Source of the DNA: Parafrankia discariae
GTDB lineage: Bacteria; Actinomycetota; Actinomycetes; Frankiales; Frankiaceae
Reading direction: 5' to 3'
Length of the DNA stretch: 64,000 bases
NCBI RefSeq assembly: GCF_000373365.1
Contig: NZ_KB891213.1
Span: forward strand, 166-64,165
This document shows, piece after piece, positions 16,492 through 23,921 of the stretch. Below the pieces are notes generated by a model. It was not told where the DNA came from, did no database searches, and was given only the letters and a program-made list of their open reading frames with translations. How positions within the stretch are numbered: position 1 is the stretch's first letter; each line of letters begins with the position of its first letter. Made by a program: the position numbers and the translations under genes.

Positions 16492-17757
16492 CGATCAGGT
16501 CCTCGTCGTCGGTGGTCGGTGGCCCAGGGCCGGCCTGCCGCGGTCGGGTGGGACCGCGGAGAATCCGACGTCCCACCGGAAGACCATGGTCGGAGTCGTC
16601 TGCCGGGAAGAGTTCTCGGATTCTTCCCGGTAATCCTCAAAAGGTACGGCTGGGACCCCCTCCCGGCCTTTTTCCGAACTGTTCGTGCTGCTGCGGCGGA
16701 ATACGTCCCCCCGGTCGCGCGACCGTGATTCCCGGTGCGTGGAAGCACCGGTACGGGTCGCGCCGCCGGCCGTACTGACCACGTCGATCTTCGCCCCCTC
16801 GCCATCGCCGCCCTGCGTTGTGATCCACGTCCGGGTCCGGGGCCGTCCCCGGGCCGAAGCGGAACCATCAGTGCAGGTCATATGCGCGTCGCACATGCTA
16901 GGGACACCTCGGACGGGTCGCGCGCCAGGCGCGGGGCGGCGCTGTCGGGCGATAGCCGTAAGTGGTAGTGGAGTGTCATTGTTGTTCGACTGTAGTGTGT
17001 AAGATTTGTTTCTGTTTTGTTGAAATCCCGTACGGCCGTCCGGAACGAGGGATTCCGGGTGCTTGAAGAGTTGACAGCCTGGCATTGCCGCTGCCCGGTT
17101 CGGGGCATCACGGGGCGGTTGTGGCAATTGCGGCGACACATTTGGCCGGCGGGGTGGCCCGGGTGGATACTTGTTGAATTCCTTCTCAGTTAAGCCCGGT
17201 CGAGCTCCGGTTCATCCTGTGCCGGCGGGGAATCGCCCTGTTCGGGGCACTGCCCGGTCCGTGGCCCGGGGCGGTGCCGGCGCCGCGATCACCCCCGCAC
17301 GGGTGCGCCGGGGAGGCTCGGACGGGCCTCCGGGGCGGAAGATCGCCGCGCGTCCGCGCTGTCTGTCAAGCGGAACGTGGCCTGACGGTGGGGCGTGCCG
17401 CCGTCCCGGGCGCCCCCGACCGCCGGCTCCCGGTTGGGGTGGGGGTGCGCCGACGGGTGTCTCCGGGGGTGCCGCCCGGTCTCCGCGTCCCGCTCGCCGG
17501 CTGCTCCTCGGCCGCTCGCCGGCCGCTCGCCGGGCCGCCGTGGCCGTCCGGGGCGGCCTGGGGTGGCCGCGGGCGGGCTCCGGGCGGCCGCGGGGCGGGT
17601 TCGGTGGCTGGGCGCAGGACGGGGTCGGAGGGTGTGTTCCCAGGTCGCGGGGTATCGCCCCGGCTGACAGCGGGTGGGTGTTTCGCACTTATTCGGAGCC
17701 GGCGCATAGTCTGACGGCCGGGCGCGCGGTCCGCGCCCGTCGCCGGCGGGAGGTTCG
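16492..17757. other. Gene-free 1.27-kb spacer between divergent transcription units
   Basis: No convincing gene was found. Minus-strand open frames across 16495-17139 have no recognisable domain and an atypical composition. Bases about 16970-17030 are clearly AT-richer than the surroundings and hold the best promoter candidate for conservon A. Bases 17140-17757 are extremely GC-rich with no feature I can support except the ribosome-binding site GGGAGG before the gene at 17758. Confidence 0.6.
16996..17024 (-). promoter_or_regulatory. Weak candidate promoter for conservon A
   Basis: On the minus strand TTCAAC (17019-17024) and TACACA (16996-17001) are separated by 17 bases within a conspicuously AT-rich patch. 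It would give a leader of about 500 bases before cvnA. The hexamers are imperfect, so this is tentative. Confidence 0.25.
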
Positions 17758-18501
17758 ATGGGTCCGACGGGCGTCAGCCCGAGCGTGCTGCCGGAGCCTG
17801 CCACGGGATCGGTGACCATCGCCGAGTCGGTTCTCGACAACCCGGTCTGGGAGTCGCTCGCGGGCGCGCACGCTCATCTCGCCATCGCCACGCACCGCGC
17901 GGCGCGTTACCCACCCGAGATCTCGCCGTTCGCGGCGGTGGGTGACGGCGCCGACCCCGGTGCCTGGGCGGAGCTGGCCGAGCTCGCCGGGCCGGGAGCC
18001 CTGCTGGGCTTCTCCGGTCTGCGGATGCTCCCGCCGCCCGGGTGGGAGGTGACGATGGCGGTGCCCGCCCTCCAGTTCCTCGGTGACGACCTGGTGGACC
18101 GGCCCGACCCGGAGGCCGTCCCGCTGCGGGCCGGCGACGTCCCGGAGATGCTCGACCTGGTCGCCCGGACCAGGCCGGGCCCGTTCTCGCGGCGCACCGT
18201 CGAGCTCGGCGGCTATCTGGGTATCCGCCGTGGGGGGCGCCTGGTGGCGATGGCCGGCCAGCGGATGCGGCTGCCGGGGTGGACGGAGATCAGCGCTGTG
18301 TGCACCGATCCGGCCCATCGCGGCGAGGGCCTGGCCAGCCGGCTGGTCCGGGCGGTGGCCGTGGGCGTGCGGGCCCGGGGCGAACAGCCGTTCCTGCACG
18401 TCTCGGTGTCGAACACCGACGCCCTCCGGCTGTACGAGGCGCTGGGCTTCGTGCCGCGCCGGGAGGTCTCGTTCGTCCAGATGCGCACCCCGTCGGGCTG
18501 A
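17758..18501 (+). CDS. GNAT-family N-acetyltransferase
   Basis: A 247-residue protein with a C-terminal GNAT fold of the FR47-like type. The acetyl-CoA loop is visible as ISAVCTDPAHRGEGLASRLVRAV, followed by FLHVSVSNTDALRLYEALGFVPRREVSFVQM (motif B). The N-terminal ~120 residues form a second, degenerate half, as in many actinobacterial two-lobed GNATs. The ATG at 17758 has a GGGAGG six bases upstream. Substrate unknown. It stands alone between the conservon spacer and a terminator hairpin at 18513-18541. Confidence 0.85.
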   Translation: MGPTGVSPSVLPEPATGSVTIAESVLDNPVWESLAGAHAHLAIATHRAARYPPEISPFAAVGDGADPGAWAELAELAGPGALLGFSGLRMLPPPGWEVTMAVPALQFLGDDLVDRPDPEAVPLRAGDVPEMLDLVARTRPGPFSRRTVELGGYLGIRRGGRLVAMAGQRMRLPGWTEISAVCTDPAHRGEGLASRLVRAVAVGVRARGEQPFLHVSVSNTDALRLYEALGFVPRREVSFVQMRTPSG

Positions 18502-18512
18502 CCGCCGCGGCT

Positions 18513-18541
18513 GATTCTGTCACCAGGGCGGTGACAGAATC
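18513..18541 (+). terminator. Hairpin terminator after the GNAT gene
   Basis: GATTCTGTCACC (18513-18524), a 5-base loop and an exact complementary arm (18530-18541). It begins 11 bases after the GNAT stop codon. Confidence 0.75.
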
Positions 18542-18717
18542 CCTGGGGGCCGGGTAGCGTCCGATGTGTCCGCGCGCCGTCCGCGTCGGCCCGTCCGGCT
18601 CACCCGTCCGGGCCATGGCTGTGTCCGGTCCTGCCCGGCCGGCTCCCGCCACGCGTCGGCGTCCCCGCCGCCGGACCTGCGGTCGTCGGGTCCGCACCAC
18701 CGAGAGCTAGGTCGATC

Positions 18718-19254
18718 ATGACTGTCCATGACTTCACCGTCGAGGCGACGGACGGCACCTCCCGATCCCTGGGCGACTACGCGGGCAAGACCCTGCTGAT
18801 CGTCAACGTCGCCAGCAAGTGTGGCCTGACCCCGCAGTACGAGGGGCTGGAGGCGCTCTACCGCGACCTGAACGGGCGCGGGCTGGAGATCCTCGGCTTC
18901 CCCTGCAACCAGTTCGGCGGCCAGGAGCCGGGCACCGACGCCGAGATCCAGGAGTTCTGCTCGACGAACTTCAACGTCACCTTCCCCGTCTTCAGCAAGA
19001 TCGAGGTGAACGGGGACGGCGCGGCTCCGCTGTACAACTACCTGCGCTCGGAGGCGCCCGGCGACTTCGGGCCGGAGTCGGGCTTCCTCTACGAGCACAT
19101 CAAGCGCTCGCGGCCCGAGGCGATCGGCACCGACGAGGTGAAGTGGAACTTCACCAAGTTCCTGGTGGACGGCGAGGGCAAGGTCGTCCGCCGCTTCGAG
19201 CCCACCGTCACCCCGGAGGAGCTGCGCGGCGAGCTCGACGCCGCCCTGGCCTGA
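18718..19254 (+). CDS. Glutathione peroxidase-family thiol peroxidase
   Basis: A 178-residue protein of normal length for the family. The peroxidatic Cys lies in VNVASKCGLTPQY, the tetrad Gln and partner Cys region in LGFPCNQFGGQEPG, and the Trp-Asn pair in VKWNFTKFLV. The second Cys (FPCNQF) is where two-cysteine, thioredoxin-dependent members have their resolving region, so in an organism using mycothiol and thioredoxin it probably reduces organic peroxides through thioredoxin. Cytoplasmic; no signal peptide. ATG at 18718; monocistronic, bounded by hairpins on both sides. Confidence 0.93.
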   Translation: MTVHDFTVEATDGTSRSLGDYAGKTLLIVNVASKCGLTPQYEGLEALYRDLNGRGLEILGFPCNQFGGQEPGTDAEIQEFCSTNFNVTFPVFSKIEVNGDGAAPLYNYLRSEAPGDFGPESGFLYEHIKRSRPEAIGTDEVKWNFTKFLVDGEGKVVRRFEPTVTPEELRGELDAALA

Positions 19255-19273
19255 CGGAAGCGTCGTTCTGACC

Positions 19274-19302
19274 TGACAGCGCTCCCGACGGGAGCGCTGT
19301 CA
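19274..19302 (+). terminator. Hairpin terminator after the glutathione peroxidase gene
   Basis: A 13-bp perfect stem (arms 19274-19286 and 19290-19302, TGACAGCGCTCCC and complement) with a 3-base loop, 20 bases after the stop codon. Confidence 0.8.
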
Positions 19303-19304
19303 CC

Positions 19305-19337
19305 GTCCGCCGCCCGGCAGCCCGCCGGGCGGCGGAC
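19305..19337 (-). terminator. Hairpin terminator for the convergent HxlR gene
   Basis: A perfect 14-bp stem (19305-19318 and 19324-19337) with a 5-base loop, immediately beyond the stop of the minus-strand gene at 19349. With the hairpin at 19274 it makes a back-to-back terminator pair between convergent genes. Confidence 0.75.
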
Positions 19338-19348
19338 ACACGTGGCGG

Positions 19349-19795
19349 TCAGTGGCTCGGGCGGACCTCGCCGAGCCGCACCGCCGTGGTGTCACCGAGG
19401 CGCACCTGCTCGCCGCAGTTCGCGCAGACGCACCGCGGCCGCAGCTCCGCGCCGCAGGAGTGCGCCCAGACCGTCGGCGGCGGGCCGGCCGTCACATACC
19501 GGTCACCCCAGTCCATGAGGGCCAGCAGCACCGTGTTCAGGGCTCGGCCGGACTCGGTCGCCACGTACTCGTGCCGCGGCGGGTGCTCGCTGTACTGCCG
19601 CTTCTCCAGCACCCCCGCCGCGACGAGCGAGCGCAGCCGGGCGGCGAGGATGTCCCGGCTCGCACCGGTGTTCTCCACGATCTGGTCGAACCTGCGCGCG
19701 CCGAGCAGCACCTCCCGCAGGGCGAGCAGGCTCCAGCGCTCCCCGACGACGGCGAGCGCGTTCGCGATCGAGCACTCCCGCGCTGTCTTGCCCAT
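19349..19795 (-). CDS. HxlR-family transcriptional regulator
   Basis: A 148-residue winged-helix protein: CSIANALAVVGERWSLLALREVLLGARRFDQI, then SRDILAARLRSLVAAGVLEKRQY and RHEYVATESGRALNTVLLALMDWGDRY. This is the classic HxlR pattern. The C-terminus carries four Cys (CGAELRPRCVCANCGEQ), a possible metal or redox site found in some family members. The frame is open far upstream, but the ATG at 19795 has GGAGGAGG seven bases before it and starts the conserved region. Targets are unknown; no divergent gene sits close enough to be an obvious one. Confidence 0.88.
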   Translation of the reverse strand: MGKTARECSIANALAVVGERWSLLALREVLLGARRFDQIVENTGASRDILAARLRSLVAAGVLEKRQYSEHPPRHEYVATESGRALNTVLLALMDWGDRYVTAGPPPTVWAHSCGAELRPRCVCANCGEQVRLGDTTAVRLGEVRPSH

Positions 19796-20600
19796 CGCGG
19801 GCCTCCTCCACAGCCGTGGACGTCCCCGGGACGCTGACGAAGCTCCGGGAGCATCGGCCCCGGGGCCCCGAGTCCATCCGACTTTCAAACCTACCACCGC
19901 GCCGCGGGGCCGGCCCACCATCGGCGCCTCGCGCCGGCCCCGCCTCGAATCGCCTCGAAGCGAGTTGCGCGAGCGGCCTGTGGGTGGCTCGCGCAACTCG
20001 CTCCGCTGACTCTCCGGCGGCGCGGCCGCGGGTGAGGGAATGCCCTGGTGGGAGGCGGTCGTGGGGTGGGGGTGTGTGGCTTCGGGTGTTTTCGGGGTAA
20101 AGCAAACCGCCGTTCCGAAAGGCTGCCGCGTGTTTGCTGGACAGCATTGTGGAACGCCTTGACCAGTGACGGGTAACATATTCGAGGCTCCTGTGGCCCG
20201 GCGGTCGGCGAGGTCCGGGTGAGGCATTCCCGGTGATTCTCGCCACCGCCGTGACCGGCGCGGGCCGTGGGGGGCCAGGGTCCTTCATACTGATGTGGGA
20301 CAGGCGGTCTGGCGCCGGCGGTACACCGGTCAGCCCGGCCGGCCCTCGGGCGGGCGGAGCCGGCCGGGCGTCTTCGCTGAATTTACCGCCGCGTTCAACA
20401 AAGCACTTCTTTCGGGTGCGGGTCCACCCGCCCGGAGTATCAGGTGAACCCGCCCGACGTCGGCCGGGAGCTCACCGGGCCGACACGGCCGTCGCGTCGC
20501 TGGAAGACATGTGAGTGCTCACCGCCATGGCGGGCGAACCGGTTGTTCGGAAAAAGAAAAAGAACCCCGGGTTCGCCGCCGGTAAGGGATGGGAGGGGAC
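19796..20600. other. Gene-free 0.8-kb region upstream of dabA
   Basis: No supported gene. It contains a strong inverted repeat at 19959-20002 and AT-richer patches near 20100-20180 and 20385-20410 that may include the dabA promoter, and a run of A residues at 20551-20563. I could not identify a convincing promoter. Confidence 0.5.
19955..20002. repeat. Long inverted repeat, copy 1 of a repeated palindrome
   Basis: A perfect 16-bp arm pair (19959-19974 and 19987-20002) around a 12-base loop. Its outer 13 bases, TCGAAGCGAGTTG (19955-19967), recur in inverted orientation at 38012-38024 as part of another intergenic inverted repeat. Confidence 0.75.
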
Positions 20601-23600
20601 ATGGCCTACGCCGCGGACCAGATCGAGATGATCACCCGGATCGTGGAGGAGGCGGGCGAGCTCCTGCCGCCGCAGGCCCCACTGGGGTACTTCTCCCATC
20701 ACAACCCGCTGCACGCCCTGGAGGAGCTCCCGTTCCAGCGCGCGGTCGAGCACGCCTCGGCGATGCTGGGCACAGAGGCGTTGCAGACCGAGGAGGCCTT
20801 CGCCGCGCATCTCGCGTCCGGCCGGATTCTTCCCCGGGACCTCGCCGCGGTCCTCGAACATCACGGCCGGCCGGCGGAGGGCGTCCCCGGCGACCCCCAC
20901 ACCGGGCAGGAGCTGCGCGACGGCGACGCCCAGGTCGTCCCCGGCGGGCCGACGTGGAACGAGTTCCGGCTCGCCCGGCTCGGCCTGTTCATCGACGTGC
21001 CCCGCGACGCCGGGGCGTTGTGGGCGCTGGCGGACGGCGGTGAGCTGCACCGCGTGCACCCGCTGGTAACCGAGGCGCGGCAGGAGGAGCTGACCCGCCA
21101 GGCCCGGCGGCGCTTCGCGAACGCGCAGCGGCGCACCCGGCGCGGCCGGGCGGCCCGGCTGCAGGCGCTGCGGGCCCGGCTGCTCGCGCAGCTGTGGGAG
21201 GACCTGTGCCGGAACACGCCGCCGCCGGCCCCGCGCCCGGCTGCCCTGCGCCGCCGCGACCAGGTGCTCGACCAGTTCGGCGTCGACACCGACGAGGCCG
21301 TCCACCCGGTGCTGATCCGGCTCTGCGCCGCCTTCCTCGACCAGGGCGTCGCCGCCTGGGAGATGCCGCACCGGGAGAAGGGCCTGCTGGCGGCCTTCCG
21401 GCACCTGTTCGGGACGCTCGGCGCCCCGCGCGAGGCGAGCTGGGCCGGCCTCGGCGGCCAGCTCCGCCAGCAGCTCCGGATGAACTGGTCCGCCGAGCGG
21501 ACGGTCGCCTGGGCGCTGTGGGCGCTGCAGGTGCCGGTGCCCGCCTGGGCGGACACGGTGCGCGCGACGCTCGTCTCGCTGCGTGGCTGGGCCGGGATGG
21601 TCCACCAGTTCGAGTGCCGTCCCGACCGGGCGCCGTCCCGCCCGGCACCGGCCCGGCTCATGGACTACCTCGCCGTGCAGCTCACGCTGGAGGTCGTCGT
21701 CACCCACAACGTCCTGGCGCGGCTGATCGGCCCCGACGCGCGGCCGGAGGACCTGGGCCCGCTCGGCCCGGTCGAGGGCACCCTGGTGGCCGGCGACGCC
21801 GTCCAGGGCGATCCCGTCCAGAGCGATCTCGTCCAGGGCGATCCCGTCCAGGGCGATCAGGAACCTCGTGGGGGTGACCTGGAGCTCGCCTACGAGGCGT
21901 TCGTCCTCGCGCAGGTGCTGGACGTCGAGACCGAGGTGCTCGGTCACCCCCGGTGGGCCCGGGCCTGGCTGCGGGCCGTCGCCGAGTTCGACGCCGGACG
22001 GCGGCGCTGGCTGCTGCACCTCGCCTACGAGCGCCGGTACCGGACCCAGGTGCTCGACGCGCTGTCCGCGCACGACCGGCGCTTCCCCGGGACGGTGCCG
22101 TCCCCCGACTTCCAGGCCGTGTTCTGCATGGACGAGCGGGAGGAGTCGCTGCGCCGGCACCTGGAGGAGAGCCATCCGCGGGTCCGGACCTACGGCGCCG
22201 CCGGGTACTTCGGGGTCGCCATGGCCTACCAGGGCCTCGACGACGTCCGCCCGCGCGCCCTGTGCCCGGTGACGATGACACCGCGCAGCCTGGTCGTCGA
22301 ACGCGCCGTGGACGACGGCGAACTGGCTGCCTACCAGCGCGCCCGGCGCCGCAAGGCCCAGCTCCAGCACACGATCTCGGCGGCCCGCGGCCACCCGGCG
22401 CGAGCCGCGGCGTACTCCGCTCTCGCCGGGCTGGCCGGGCTGGCCGAACTGGTCCCGCTGGCCGCCCGCGCGGTCGCGCCCCGGGCCGCCGGCGAGGGGG
22501 TGCGGATGCTGGGCCGCCGGGAGCCGGCGCGCCCGCTCACCAGACTCGTCATCGAGGCGACGCGGGACCACCCGCCGGCCACCGGACCGGCGGAGCTCGT
22601 GCCGGGCGTGGGGGCGGAGCCGCTGAGCCTCGGGTTCACCGTCGAGGAGATGGCCGAGATCGTCGACACGCTGCTCGCGACGATCGGCATGGGCGGCCCC
22701 CTCGGCCCGGTCGTGTTCGTGATCGGGCACGGTTCGTCCAGCGTCAACAACCCGCACGCGGCGGCCTACGACTGCGGTGCCACCGGCGGCGGCCAGAGCG
22801 GCCCGAACGCGCGCGCGTTCGCCGCCATGGCCAACCACCCGGCGGTGCGCGCCGCCCTGGCCCACCGCGGCCGCGTGATCGGCCCGGACACCTGGTTCGT
22901 CGGCGGCCACCACGACACCTGTGACAGCTCGCTGGCCTACTACGACACCGACCTGGTGCCCGCGCACCTGCGGCCGGCCCTCACCGCCGCCATGGACGCG
23001 CTGCTGACCGCCGTCCAGCTCGACGCGCACGAGCGCTGCCGCCGGTTCGAGTCGGTCGGCCCGGACGTCGCCGCCGGCACCGCCCACGCCCACGTGCGGG
23101 GGCGTTCGGAGGACCTCGGGCAGTCCCGTCCGGAGTACGGGCACAGCACCAACGCGACCTGTGTGATCGGCCGGCGTTCGCGCACCCGGGGCCTGTACCT
23201 CGACCGCCGCTCCTTCCTGGTCTCCTACGACCCGACCGTGGACCCCGACGGCGCCGTGCTCACCCGGCTGCTTCTGTCGGCCGGCCCGGTCGGCGCCGGG
23301 ATCAACCTCGAGTACTACTTCAGCCGGATCGACCCGATCGGGTACGGCGCCGGGTCGAAGCTGCCGCACAACATCACCGGCCTGGTGGGGGTGATGGACG
23401 GGCACGGCTCGGACCTGCGGACCGGGATGCCCTGGCAGTCCGTCGAGATCCACGAGCCGATGCGGCTGCTGTTGATCGCCGAGGCGGAGCCCGAGCGGCT
23501 GGCCCGCATCGTGCGGGAGAACCCGACGCTGCGCGGGCTGGTCGAGGGCGGCTGGATCCAGCTCGCCGCCTGGGACCCGGCCGGCCCCGAGACCTACCTC

Positions 23601-23921
23601 TACCGCGACGGCGCCTTCGAGCCGCACCAGCCCGAGAACCTGCGTTTCCCGGTGGTCGCCCGCTCGGAGCACTACTACGCGGGCCAGCGCGATCACCTCC
23701 CGCCGGCCCACGTCCTCGCCGCCTTCGGCGAGTCCGTGGACACCGTGATCGACCTCGCCGACGCGCCGGGCACGGCGGTCGCGGCCGGCGCGGTGGAGAC
23801 GGCGGGCACGGCGGGGACGGCGGGGACGGCGGGGACGGCGGCCGTCCCACCCGCGCGGGACGCGATCGAGCTGCCGGAGCAGGCGAGCGGGCCACTGCCC
23901 GCGCGGCGGGACGGGCAGTGA
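20601..23921 (+). CDS. dabA: DabA-type (DUF2309) inorganic carbon transporter subunit
   Basis: A 1106-residue DUF2309 protein. The metal-site residues of DabA are visible as FCMDERE (Cys509, Asp511), VIGHGSSS (His710) and YDCGATGGG (Cys725). The 15-residue His-Cys spacing matches the beta-carbonic-anhydrase-like zinc site described for DabA. DabA with a DabB ion-channel partner accumulates bicarbonate, coupling CO2 hydration to ion flow at the membrane. The N-terminal HHNPLHALEELPF motif is also typical. The ATG at 20601 follows GGGAGGGGAC; an ATG at 20589 is less well placed. The stop overlaps the next start as GTGA. Bases 21787-21861 hold five 15-bp repeats (GDPVQ). Confidence 0.92.
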   Translation: MAYAADQIEMITRIVEEAGELLPPQAPLGYFSHHNPLHALEELPFQRAVEHASAMLGTEALQTEEAFAAHLASGRILPRDLAAVLEHHGRPAEGVPGDPHTGQELRDGDAQVVPGGPTWNEFRLARLGLFIDVPRDAGALWALADGGELHRVHPLVTEARQEELTRQARRRFANAQRRTRRGRAARLQALRARLLAQLWEDLCRNTPPPAPRPAALRRRDQVLDQFGVDTDEAVHPVLIRLCAAFLDQGVAAWEMPHREKGLLAAFRHLFGTLGAPREASWAGLGGQLRQQLRMNWSAERTVAWALWALQVPVPAWADTVRATLVSLRGWAGMVHQFECRPDRAPSRPAPARLMDYLAVQLTLEVVVTHNVLARLIGPDARPEDLGPLGPVEGTLVAGDAVQGDPVQSDLVQGDPVQGDQEPRGGDLELAYEAFVLAQVLDVETEVLGHPRWARAWLRAVAEFDAGRRRWLLHLAYERRYRTQVLDALSAHDRRFPGTVPSPDFQAVFCMDEREESLRRHLEESHPRVRTYGAAGYFGVAMAYQGLDDVRPRALCPVTMTPRSLVVERAVDDGELAAYQRARRRKAQLQHTISAARGHPARAAAYSALAGLAGLAELVPLAARAVAPRAAGEGVRMLGRREPARPLTRLVIEATRDHPPATGPAELVPGVGAEPLSLGFTVEEMAEIVDTLLATIGMGGPLGPVVFVIGHGSSSVNNPHAAAYDCGATGGGQSGPNARAFAAMANHPAVRAALAHRGRVIGPDTWFVGGHHDTCDSSLAYYDTDLVPAHLRPALTAAMDALLTAVQLDAHERCRRFESVGPDVAAGTAHAHVRGRSEDLGQSRPEYGHSTNATCVIGRRSRTRGLYLDRRSFLVSYDPTVDPDGAVLTRLLLSAGPVGAGINLEYYFSRIDPIGYGAGSKLPHNITGLVGVMDGHGSDLRTGMPWQSVEIHEPMRLLLIAEAEPERLARIVRENPTLRGLVEGGWIQLAAWDPAGPETYLYRDGAFEPHQPENLRFPVVARSEHYYAGQRDHLPPAHVLAAFGESVDTVIDLADAPGTAVAAGAVETAGTAGTAGTAGTAAVPPARDAIELPEQASGPLPARRDGQ
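21787..21861. repeat. Five 15-bp in-frame repeats in dabA
   Basis: Units of the form GGCGATCCCGTCCAG with one or two changes, encoding GDAVQ, GDPVQ, SDLVQ, GDPVQ and GDQ. They lie in a loop between conserved blocks of DabA. Confidence 0.8.
23801..23840. repeat. 9-bp repeats near the dabA 3' end
   Basis: Repeated GGCGGGGAC units encoding a Thr-Ala-Gly run in the disordered C-terminal tail of DabA, beyond the conserved domain. Confidence 0.65.

Noticed and set aside
16495-17139. A 214-codon minus-strand frame upstream of conservon A
   Set aside because: No domain, unusual amino-acid composition, and it spans the AT-rich island that looks like a promoter region.
21787-21861. A small CRISPR-like array
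   Set aside because: The repeats are directly tandem without unique spacers and are in frame within dabA.
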